A DNA stretch of 64,000 nt from Allomuricauda sp. F6463D (GTDB lineage: Bacteria; Bacteroidota; Bacteroidia; Flavobacteriales; Flavobacteriaceae): NCBI RefSeq assembly GCF_023015965.1, contig NZ_JALKAN010000001.1, positions 372,001 to 436,000 of the forward strand, read 5' to 3'. Below the pieces are notes generated by a model. It ran no database searches. It saw nothing but the letters and a program-made list of their open reading frames with translations, and was not told the origin of the DNA. Positions within the stretch are counted from its first letter, which is position 1. Each line of letters opens with the position of its first letter. The translations under genes were made by a program, and so were the position numbers. Shown here in pieces: positions 1 through 7,376 of this stretch.

Positions 1-366
1 ATGTTTTAACACATGCTTCAAAAGAAAATAGGGTGCTTTTAGGTTTATATTGAATACATTGTCGAATTGTTCATCGGTGGTATCCAAAATAGTTGCAATG
101 GGGGATATCCCGGCGTATACTATAAGTGCATCAATTTTACCAAATCTTTTTATGGTTTCTTTATGGTAGCTCTCAAGTCCATTGATGTTGTTTAAATCTA
201 AAGTGTGGTAATATATGTTTTTACTTGTGTTTAATTCATCCACTATTTTTTTGCCATGCTCTTCACTTCGTCCACAAAATGCAACTTGGTATCCTTTTTT
301 ATGGCATGATTTTAAAATTTCCAGCCCGACCCCTTTGGCCCCACCAAGAATCATAACGGTGTACAT
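1..366 (-). CDS. SDR-family oxidoreductase, N-terminal part (3' end outside window)
   Basis: Reading the minus strand from the ATG at 364-366 gives an open frame of 122 codons that runs off the left edge. It opens MYTVMILGGAKGVGLEI, so the glycine-rich GxxxGxG nucleotide-binding motif of short-chain dehydrogenases lies within the first 16 residues. Further on, a YAGIS segment sits where the family's NAG motif is expected. The catalytic YxxxK would lie beyond the window edge. It probably reduces a sugar or small ketone with NAD(P)H, but the substrate cannot be read. It diverges from the CDP-sugar genes. Confidence 0.8.
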   Translation of the reverse strand, partial: MYTVMILGGAKGVGLEILKSCHKKGYQVAFCGRSEEHGKKIVDELNTSKNIYYHTLDLNNINGLESYHKETIKRFGKIDALIVYAGISPIATILDTTDEQFDNVFNINLKAPYFLLKHVLKH

Positions 367-1006
367 GGTAAATTACATTTTTTTTAGATTCGTATTTCAG
401 TTAATGCATTACGAATTTACAATTCTATACACTGTTAGTCGATACACAGGTCGAATAACAATAAATAGGTAACGCAATCCGGTTAACTTTATTTTTTCAA
501 CTTTTGCTAAAGTTATTGTATTTAAAAAGGCCAACTTACGGAGAAAAGTATTGGAATTATTAAAATTTAGTTCAAAGCTAAGTTTTTGGGATTAAGTGAA
601 AGTAATGATTGAAAACCCAATAAAAAGCAATTATCCCTTAAATCAGAGTTTATATTGATATGATAGTTTGTCACACAAAAGAAGGTAAGATATCTTCCAT
701 ACCATTTATATAGAAACAGGAAAACCACCATATGGCTTGCTTAGATTTAATTGTTAAGGTATTAATATTAACATTATCAAGTCTTTTCTTTTATGTAAAC
801 ATATCAATAAACTTTTACTTCCAAGCCTCTACTTTGTTCTTTTAGTTAGGTAACGAAAAATGACTTGGATCATTAAATATCAGTCTTTTATCCAATATGT
901 GATTGATATTTTTTTGAATTAAGAACAACATTTCAAAAATTTTCAATTCTTGATTCGCATATTTTTTCAATTAATGCGTTTATCTTTGGTACAAACTCGA
1001 TACATT
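367..1006. other. Intergenic region between divergent SDR and rfbF
   Basis: No convincing gene is seen in these 640 bases. The stretch is very AT-rich and must hold the divergent promoters. A -7-like box TATCTTTG lies at 981-988, with no good TTG at the expected distance upstream. The octamer TAGGTAAC occurs at 466-473 and 847-854, and again at 5437-5444 before another locus gene. Confidence 0.6.
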
Positions 1007-1783
1007 ATGAAAGTTGTTTTATTGGCAGGAGGTTTTGGCACAAGACTTAGCGAAGAAACCCAAAATATACCTAAACCGATGGTGCCCATAGGAAATAAGC
1101 CAATTCTATGGCATATTATGAAGATTTATTCTACCTATGGATATAATGATTTCATTATATTATTAGGGTACAAAGGATATGTAATTAAAGAATATTTTTC
1201 AAATTATTTCTTACATCAATGTGATGTGAAGATAGATATTCAAAACAATAGCACAGAGATAATCAATAATGAAGCGGAACCATGGAAAGTTACCCTTGTG
1301 GATACGGGATTGCATACTATGACGGGAGGTAGACTAAAAAGGATAGAACATCTTATTGGAGACGAAAGGTTTATGCTAACCTATGGTGATGGTGTTGGCA
1401 ATGTAGATATAGATCAATTGGTTCATAGCCATAAGCAACATGGAAAAGCAATTACCATGACTGCGGTACAACCTGAAGGTAGGTTTGGATCTTTAAAATT
1501 TATCGGAGATGAGCAGATTGCTTCCTTCCAAGAAAAACCAAAAGGAGATGGGTCGTGGATCAACGGAGGTTTTTTTGTCTGTGAGCCTAAAGTTTTTGAA
1601 TATTTAAATGATGGTGATTCAACCATATTTGAAAGAGATCCACTAGAAAATATGGCCAAAGATGGCGAATTGTTTTCTTACAAGCATTATGGATTCTGGA
1701 AACCAATGGACACCCTTAGGGACAATAAAGTACTTAATGAAATGTGGGAGGACGGAAAAGCTGATTGGAAAATATGGAAATAA
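1007..1783 (+). CDS. rfbF: Glucose-1-phosphate cytidylyltransferase
   Basis: Forms CDP-glucose from CTP and glucose-1-phosphate, the first step of CDP-deoxyhexose synthesis in the cytoplasm. The protein begins MKVVLLAGGFGTRLSEET, the nucleotidyltransferase signature, followed by the family's IPKPMVPIGNKPILWHIM segment and a YGDGVGNVD metal-binding stretch near residue 130. At 258 residues it matches the family length. The frame is open upstream to 950, but the ATG at 1007 puts the LAGG motif at the usual distance from the N-terminus. The 3' end overlaps rfbG, so the two are translationally coupled. Confidence 0.93.
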   Translation: MKVVLLAGGFGTRLSEETQNIPKPMVPIGNKPILWHIMKIYSTYGYNDFIILLGYKGYVIKEYFSNYFLHQCDVKIDIQNNSTEIINNEAEPWKVTLVDTGLHTMTGGRLKRIEHLIGDERFMLTYGDGVGNVDIDQLVHSHKQHGKAITMTAVQPEGRFGSLKFIGDEQIASFQEKPKGDGSWINGGFFVCEPKVFEYLNDGDSTIFERDPLENMAKDGELFSYKHYGFWKPMDTLRDNKVLNEMWEDGKADWKIWK

Positions 1784-2865
1784 ATAAATTGTTTGGTGGA
1801 GCATATAACGGAAGAAGGTGTTTGGTAACCGGAGATAGCGGTTTTAAAGGATCCTGGTTGGTTGCCTGGCTTACTCAAATGGGAGCAGAAGTGAAAGGAT
1901 ATGCCTTAGCTCCATACACTCCAACAAACCATAAAACACTTTTGAAAACCAAATACAAATCGATAGAGGGTAATATTTTAGATTTGGACACACTGAAATC
2001 GGTCTTTGAGGAATTCCAACCTGAGATTGTTTTCCATCTGGCGGCCCAGTCTCTTGTCAAATATTCCTATGCTAACCCAATTGAAACGTATCAGACCAAT
2101 GTAATTGGTACATTGAATGTGTTTGAGATGTCTAGACAAACAGAATCGGTAAAAGCCATTGTCAACGTAACCAGCGACAAGTGCTATGAAAATAAGGAAT
2201 GGATATGGGGATACAGAGAAAACGACCCCATGGGCGGACATGATCCATACAGTTCCTCCAAAGGATGTGCAGAATTGTTGACGCAGTCTTATCGGAAATC
2301 TTTTTTTAATGGAACTACTTGCCAAACTTTATTGGCAAGTGGTAGAGCAGGTAATGTTATTGGGGGGGGGGATTGGTCTCAAGACAGGTTGATACCCGAT
2401 CTTATTAAAGCGGCGGCAATAGAAGGAGAAACGGAAATACGAAATCCTTTGGCGACAAGACCATGGCAACATGTATTAGACCCTCTTTCGGGTTATCTCA
2501 TGTTAGGATGGAAGTTGCTCAGAGGAGAGAAAGAATTTGCCGATGGTTGGAATTTTGGCCCCAATCTTTCGAGTAATCTGTCGGTCCAAGAGATTACAGA
2601 TGAAGCCAAGTCGTTTTGGTCAAAAATTAAATATGTAGTCAGTACCAATAAAGAAAATCATCACGAAGCAAACCTCTTGATGTTGGATTGTTCCAAATCC
2701 AATAAGCTTTTAAAGTGGACGCCGGTATGGGATAGGTCCGAAACAATTCGTAAAACCATTGTGTGGTATAAAGATTTTTATGAAAAAGGAGCGGTAAATA
2801 CCGAAGAAGATATTGCCAAGTATGTTCAAGATGCAATAAATAAAAAGAAGGCGTGGACCCTTTGA
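1774..2865 (+). CDS. rfbG: CDP-glucose 4,6-dehydratase
   Basis: Converts CDP-glucose to CDP-4-keto-6-deoxyglucose with bound NAD. An extended SDR Rossmann motif (VTGDSGFKGSW) lies near the N-terminus, followed by HLAAQ and the catalytic Tyr and Lys in YSSSKGCAE. The AGNVIGGGDWS segment is typical of the family. An in-frame ATG at 1765 adds three residues; 1774 gives the usual MEINKLF beginning. It overlaps rfbF by ten bases and the next gene by thirteen. The GGGD codons form an uninterrupted run of ten G at 2362-2371, odd in such AT-rich DNA and a candidate slippage site. Confidence 0.93.
   Translation: MEINKLFGGAYNGRRCLVTGDSGFKGSWLVAWLTQMGAEVKGYALAPYTPTNHKTLLKTKYKSIEGNILDLDTLKSVFEEFQPEIVFHLAAQSLVKYSYANPIETYQTNVIGTLNVFEMSRQTESVKAIVNVTSDKCYENKEWIWGYRENDPMGGHDPYSSSKGCAELLTQSYRKSFFNGTTCQTLLASGRAGNVIGGGDWSQDRLIPDLIKAAAIEGETEIRNPLATRPWQHVLDPLSGYLMLGWKLLRGEKEFADGWNFGPNLSSNLSVQEITDEAKSFWSKIKYVVSTNKENHHEANLLMLDCSKSNKLLKWTPVWDRSETIRKTIVWYKDFYEKGAVNTEEDIAKYVQDAINKKKAWTL
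2362..2371 (+). repeat. G10 homopolymer inside rfbG
   Basis: Ten consecutive G residues encode the three glycines and the first base of the aspartate codon of the GGGDW motif. All three glycine codons are GGG although synonymous codons are available. Gain or loss of one base would shift the rfbG frame and remove the C-terminal half of the enzyme. Confidence 0.9.
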
Positions 2866-3767
2866 AAAACTTTAAAGGAGATAGGATACTAGTAACCGGT
2901 GGAGTTGGATATTTGGGAAGCAATTTGATATCCCAATTAATCAAATATGGCTGTGATGAGATACATTCTATTGACTTGGAACGTACTGAGCAAGAAAATC
3001 CAAATATTACCTTTCATCAAGTAAATCTCTTGGACTCATCTTCTCTTTCTGATAAAGTCAAAGAAATCAAACCGACATTGGTGTACCATCTGGCCGCGAA
3101 TTTGAACCGATCTAGAGATTTTTCCATTGTTCAACAGTTAATGGACGTAAATTTTACGGGGACTACTAATCTATTGAACGCCTTATCAGATATGTCTTAT
3201 AAAAATTTTATATATACCAGTACTAGTGAAGTTTATGGGGGTAAATCCGTAAAACCTCCATTTAAGGAAACTGATGATTTTGTTCCGGCATCACCCTACT
3301 CATTGTCTAAATACTGTGGAGAAATGGCTTTAAAAACCTTTTCAGAAATAAAGGGAAAAAAGTATACGATACTCCGCATGTTCAACTTTTTGGGATTGAA
3401 TATGCCACCTAACTTTTTTCCATCCCAGTTAAAGGAAAAATTAAGCCGCAATGAAGATTTTTCCATGACTTTGGGTGAGCAAGTTCGAGATTATCTTTAT
3501 TTGAGCGATATTATTGAGGCTTTATTGTTGGCAGGGCTTACTACAAGTACCAATCAAGTTTATAATGTTTGTTCAGGAGAGGGTATTTCCATTCGAGAAT
3601 TGGCCGAAAAGGCCAAAACAAAGATGAAAAGCTCATCCAATATACAATTTGGAGCCTTGCCCTATCGTAACAACGAAGTTTGGAATATGGTAGGCGATAA
3701 TTCTAAAATCCAAAAATATTTAGGGTGGCGTCGAAAAACCTCAATTTGGAAGTATTTTGAGGAATAA
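2853..3767 (+). CDS. NAD-dependent epimerase/dehydratase, probably acting on a CDP-sugar
   Basis: Extended SDR of 304 residues with VTGGVGYLGSNL at the N-terminus, HLAAN near residue 75, a TSEVYG segment and the catalytic pair in SPYSLSKYCGE. Its position directly after rfbF-rfbG, overlapping rfbG by 13 bases, implies that it epimerises or reduces the CDP-4-keto-6-deoxyglucose made by RfbG. The exact product is not readable. The start appears to be GTG at 2853; a TTG at 2862 overlapping the rfbG stop is an alternative. No RfbH-type 3-dehydratase is present nearby, so a 3,6-dideoxy product is not supported by this window. Confidence 0.85.
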   Translation: MDPLKNFKGDRILVTGGVGYLGSNLISQLIKYGCDEIHSIDLERTEQENPNITFHQVNLLDSSSLSDKVKEIKPTLVYHLAANLNRSRDFSIVQQLMDVNFTGTTNLLNALSDMSYKNFIYTSTSEVYGGKSVKPPFKETDDFVPASPYSLSKYCGEMALKTFSEIKGKKYTILRMFNFLGLNMPPNFFPSQLKEKLSRNEDFSMTLGEQVRDYLYLSDIIEALLLAGLTTSTNQVYNVCSGEGISIRELAEKAKTKMKSSSNIQFGALPYRNNEVWNMVGDNSKIQKYLGWRRKTSIWKYFEE

Positions 3768-3779
3768 AAAATAATCTAA

Positions 3780-4403
3780 TTATTCATTATTACCCTCCCA
3801 AAGCGCAAACGAAGCCTGTTCTATTGAGGACATGGCTTCTGGATTAAATATTTTTTGAATGGTTTTCAGAAGGATTATAACGTCGGTTTTAAAGCTTAAA
3901 TGATCTACATACCAAACATCATGGGCGAATCTTTCTTTCCATGATAGGGCAGTGCGACCATTCACCTGCGCCCATCCCGTGATACCTGGCTTCACCAAAT
4001 GTCTTCTTGCTTGTTCTTTATTGTACAAAGGAAGATATTCTATCAATAAGGGCCTAGGGCCAATCAGAGACATATCCCCTTTTAGTACATTGATCAATTG
4101 CAATAGTTCATCTAAAGAAGTTTTTCTAATGATTGCACCAACTTTGGTAATACGCTGCTCTTGATTTATTAATTCACTTTCATTGTTTTTCGGGTCTTTC
4201 ATTGTCTTGAATTTGATGATAGTGAATATTTTTGAATTCTTTCCAGGCCTTTTTTGAAAGTAGAAGGGTTTTCCTTTGTTCGCAAACAACAAAAGAATGA
4301 TCAAAATAATAATTAGTGGAGAAAATAAAATCAGCGACACAAGCGATATTGAAAAGTCCAAAATTCTTTTTAAAAACTTTTTGTACATGGAGGAATTAAT
4401 CAT
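3780..4403 (-). CDS. Initiating sugar transferase (bacterial sugar transferase family)
   Basis: Membrane enzyme that would move a sugar-1-phosphate from a nucleotide sugar to undecaprenyl phosphate, the first step of repeat-unit assembly. It has one long N-terminal hydrophobic segment (about residues 17-43), then the family blocks KRPGKNSKIF, IIKFKTM, TSLDELLQLINVLKGDMSLIGPRP and PGITGWAQVNGR. The length is about 207 residues, the short single-helix PglC-like form. The start is uncertain: the frame opens at 4424, and 4388 gives MYKKFLKRILDF. I prefer 4403, which is preceded by TAAA. It is convergent with the CDP-sugar genes and paralogous to the gene at 5529. Confidence 0.9.
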   Translation of the reverse strand: MINSSMYKKFLKRILDFSISLVSLILFSPLIIILIILLLFANKGKPFYFQKRPGKNSKIFTIIKFKTMKDPKNNESELINQEQRITKVGAIIRKTSLDELLQLINVLKGDMSLIGPRPLLIEYLPLYNKEQARRHLVKPGITGWAQVNGRTALSWKERFAHDVWYVDHLSFKTDVIILLKTIQKIFNPEAMSSIEQASFALWEGNNE

Positions 4404-4679
4404 TTTAGTAACATCTCGCCTCATTAAGCATTCAAGATTTTGGTTTTTAAAGTCTTAAAATGTAATTTTAAAAGCCTCTACAAAAATGTATAGATATATA
4501 TCCAAGAGGTTAGATAACTAACAATAAAAATTTCTGTTCGTCTTAAGTACGTTGTTTTGTGTTTCTTCTTTGATGACCATATGCTTGTCAAAGTATATCA
4601 AATCAATCATTAGGCCTAATTTTATTTATGTATGTACGGAAAAGAAAAAATGACCAAGATTTGAGATGCTATATCGATA

Positions 4680-5162
4680 TTATTGATATCTCAAATATCT
4701 CTCTGGAAGTGGATATTCAGGTGAAATACCATGCCACATCATATTAATGATCCACCATCTATCCTTGTAATAAGCCAATTGGATACTTTTTACATCTTGC
4801 TTATAAGGCTTATTGTCAGCCATATCTTTCTTACTGTGAAAAGCCTCGCAAGTACTTAAAACGTGGGAAATATTTCCATAGGTTTCTTCAATCCTACCTA
4901 TTTCTCTTTCATAGAATGCTGTTTTGCGCGTTGTTTGCAACCAATGCCCCGTTCTCTCAACATATTCATTAGGAGATATAAATTGAGGTCTTAAACTGCC
5001 GTTTATATCTTTTTCATAACCGATTTTATTGGCTTGGGGATGAAATAGAAACCTAAAGAAATCCCAATCTCTTGGTTCACCGGGTTCACCACCTAAACAG
5101 GCATAAAACGACTTGATTAAATCATCCACAGATTGTACATGTTTCAAATACTCTTCTTTCAT
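4680..5162 (-). CDS. NTF2/SnoaL-like protein of unknown function
   Basis: A 160-residue soluble protein without signal peptide. The N-terminal helix (VDDLIKSFYACLGG), the aromatic-rich middle and the C-terminal strand pattern ending IQLAYYKDRWWIINMMWHG resemble the cone-shaped NTF2/SnoaL-like fold. That fold includes small isomerases, hydrolases and binding proteins. No catalytic residue can be assigned and no link to the polysaccharide genes is evident beyond location. It stands alone between two initiating transferases with large gaps on both sides. Confidence 0.6.
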   Translation of the reverse strand: MKEEYLKHVQSVDDLIKSFYACLGGEPGEPRDWDFFRFLFHPQANKIGYEKDINGSLRPQFISPNEYVERTGHWLQTTRKTAFYEREIGRIEETYGNISHVLSTCEAFHSKKDMADNKPYKQDVKSIQLAYYKDRWWIINMMWHGISPEYPLPERYLRYQ

Positions 5163-5528
5163 TTTAAATTGATATTTCGGTTAATGTTTTATATAAATGC
5201 GTTATAGATTCTATGTGACATGAAGAAACTAAAGAACTTAAAATTAGAGATATTATTTTAAAATCTTCAGTGCCATAATTCCATATTCGATGTACAGCTC
5301 CTTTATCGGATGCACGACAATTTCCTCTTTTTTTTCACAAAATCACGTGTTTTCTAAACCAGAAACGATTCATGGGGGGCCAGATTATTTGAAAAAGTAG
5401 GTGTTTGCCTAATCAGATGTTGTATATCTTATAAATTAGGTAACTTGTCGTGTAAACTGGCAGCGGCCAAATTATTTGCATTTTTTTGATTGTTGAACAT
5501 AGCAATTTATTGATAAATTTATTACCTC
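5163..5528. other. Intergenic region upstream of second sugar transferase
   Basis: No gene is seen. The stretch separates divergent genes and should hold both promoters. It contains the third copy of TAGGTAAC (5437-5444), in a context (ATAAATTAGGTAAC) nearly identical to that at 461-473. It also holds an eight-base T run near 5331. Confidence 0.5.
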
Positions 5529-6179
5529 ATGCCCAAAAATCTATACAAAAATTATTTAAAACGCTTCCTCGATTTTACAGCTTCAGTGATTGGTTTTTTG
5601 TTATTGTCACCCATTTTCATTTTAGTGACCATAATTCTTTGGATTGATTTTAAGGGCACTCCTTTTTTCTTTCAAGAACGTCCGGGAAAGGATGAAAAAA
5701 TATTTAAGATTATTAAGTTCAAGTCCATGAACAATAAAAAGGATGCCGACGGTAATTTGCTGTCCAATCGGGAGCGCATCACAAAACTTGGTATGTTCGT
5801 ACGACGATACTCCTTGGATGAGATTCCACAATTGCTCAATGTCATTAAGGGGGATATGAGCTTGATCGGTCCTAGGCCACTTGTTGTTCTATATCTTCCA
5901 TATTATAATGAAACGGAACGAAAAAGGCATAGTGTCAGACCTGGGATAACGGGGTTGGCACAAGTTAAAGGACGTAATAATTTAGTTTGGGAAGACCGTT
6001 TTGCTTTGGACGTTGAGTATGTTGAAAACTTGAGTTTTACATTCGATGTTAAAATCCTCTATTGGACCATAAAGAAAATATTTTCAAAATCAGAAGTTGC
6101 GGTGGATCAGGACGAATTTTTGGATTGGTTCAATATTTACCGACAAAAACAATGGGAGGCTGAAAAAGCTACTTCATAG
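5529..6179 (+). CDS. Second initiating sugar transferase (bacterial sugar transferase family)
   Basis: Same family and architecture as the gene at 3780-4403: an N-terminal transmembrane helix around residues 18-40, then QERPGKDEKIFKIIKFKSM, YSLDEIPQLLNVIKGDMSLIGPRP and PGITGLAQVKGR. At 216 residues it is a PglC-like phosphoglycosyl transferase that should load the first sugar phosphate onto undecaprenyl phosphate at the inner membrane. The EIPQL variant of the core motif is more usual than the ELLQL of its paralogue. It is transcribed alone on the plus strand and followed by a likely terminator overlapping the stop of the convergent glycosyltransferase. Confidence 0.92.
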   Translation: MPKNLYKNYLKRFLDFTASVIGFLLLSPIFILVTIILWIDFKGTPFFFQERPGKDEKIFKIIKFKSMNNKKDADGNLLSNRERITKLGMFVRRYSLDEIPQLLNVIKGDMSLIGPRPLVVLYLPYYNETERKRHSVRPGITGLAQVKGRNNLVWEDRFALDVEYVENLSFTFDVKILYWTIKKIFSKSEVAVDQDEFLDWFNIYRQKQWEAEKATS

Positions 6180-6214
6180 CAAGACTTTTTACTGATTATG
6201 GTCAAATTTTGTAG

Positions 6215-6235
6215 GAGGGAGGGCCCCTCTTTTTT
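6215..6235 (+). terminator. Probable rho-independent terminator of the sugar transferase gene
   Basis: GAGGG at 6215-6219 can pair with CCCTC at 6225-6229, followed by six T (6230-6235), about 36 bases after the stop at 6179. The T run reaches the stop codon of the convergent glycosyltransferase at 6234. Confidence 0.55.
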
Positions 6236-7370
6236 AATTGTACAAGACTGTTTTTATATCATTCACCAAATGCTTGTTGATTATATTTACATCAAATTTT
6301 TCCTCAGCGAATTGTCTACTTCTTTTGCCCATTTGATTTATTTTACTTGGGTTTTCAATAAAAAACTTACATGCTTCTATGAGGGGGTCCAAACTATTTG
6401 GAGGAATTAAAAAACCGTTTTCATTCTCAACAACTGTTTCTTTACAGCCAGGAGTGTTTGTTGTAATGATAGGCATTCCTATCGAAAGAGCTTCTAAAAT
6501 AGACCTAGGGATTCCTTCTCTGTAAAAAGTGGGCAATACAAAGACATGCATATCTTTTAAAAATTTGGGAACATTGTCCTTAAGTCCATGAAAAACAATA
6601 ATTCCAGACTCATCTAAGGAGTTTAAGGCTTCAATTTTAATTCCTGAAGGAGAATCGGCCACTCCACCAATAATATGAAATTCCGATAGCGGAAATTGCT
6701 TTTTAAGTGTTTTGGCAGTATCCATGAACAATTGAATGCCCTTTTCCTTGATCAATCTTGAAACTATTACAAATTTTACTTTTTGAGTGTTCACATTGAT
6801 TTCACGGAATGGATATCGATTTAAATTTACTCCTGAACCGTTTACAATGTCTGTTTTTTGTTTCTTTGAAATAATACGCTTTTCTAAAAACAGCTGTTTG
6901 TCATCCTCATTTTGGAAAATGACCAGCTTGTTTTTTCTTAGTGCGTATCGATATAATCTTTTGGTAATTTGTTGGAGTATATTCGCCTTTGTTGATGCTC
7001 CGCTAAAGGTGAACCCTAATCCCGTAATCAATGAAATTGTCGGCCTGTTGCACATATTGGCTGCAATGGAACCATATACAACTGGTTTAATGGTATAGGG
7101 AAAAACCAAATCAATTTGATTTTTTCTAATAAGATTTTTTATTTGTAGAATCGATTTAAAATCCTTTACTGGATTAAGTCCTGTTCTGTCCAAATCAATA
7201 GTAATCGGTGTAGCACCCAATTGAGTTAATTCATCAATATTTTTTGCGGTCATTTCAGGGGCCGCGGTAAATACGGTATATCCGTGCTTAACAAGTTCAA
7301 CTATAAAATCACCTCTAAAATGAGGCAATGAATTTGCCAAGGACGCAATGATCAATATGTTTTTGTTCAT
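6234..7370 (-). CDS. Glycosyltransferase family 4
   Basis: A 378-residue GT-B enzyme. The N-terminal half has FPYTIKPVVYGSIAA and LITGLGFTF segments, like PglA-type transferases that act second on lipid-linked repeat units. The C-terminal donor-binding half has VSRLIKEKGIQLFMDTA and a FVLPTFYREGIPRSILEAL block, in which Glu residues of the EX7E motif are visible. It probably adds a HexNAc or hexose to the undecaprenyl-linked first sugar on the cytoplasmic face. It is the last gene of the long minus-strand run and lies six bases after asnB. Confidence 0.9.
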   Translation of the reverse strand: MNKNILIIASLANSLPHFRGDFIVELVKHGYTVFTAAPEMTAKNIDELTQLGATPITIDLDRTGLNPVKDFKSILQIKNLIRKNQIDLVFPYTIKPVVYGSIAANMCNRPTISLITGLGFTFSGASTKANILQQITKRLYRYALRKNKLVIFQNEDDKQLFLEKRIISKKQKTDIVNGSGVNLNRYPFREINVNTQKVKFVIVSRLIKEKGIQLFMDTAKTLKKQFPLSEFHIIGGVADSPSGIKIEALNSLDESGIIVFHGLKDNVPKFLKDMHVFVLPTFYREGIPRSILEALSIGMPIITTNTPGCKETVVENENGFLIPPNSLDPLIEACKFFIENPSKINQMGKRSRQFAEEKFDVNIINKHLVNDIKTVLYN

Positions 7371-7376
7371 TTGTTT

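Noticed and set aside
215-472. Plus-strand open frame of 85 codons overlapping the truncated SDR
   Set aside because: It is antisense to a clear SDR coding sequence, has no recognisable features and lacks plausible codon use.
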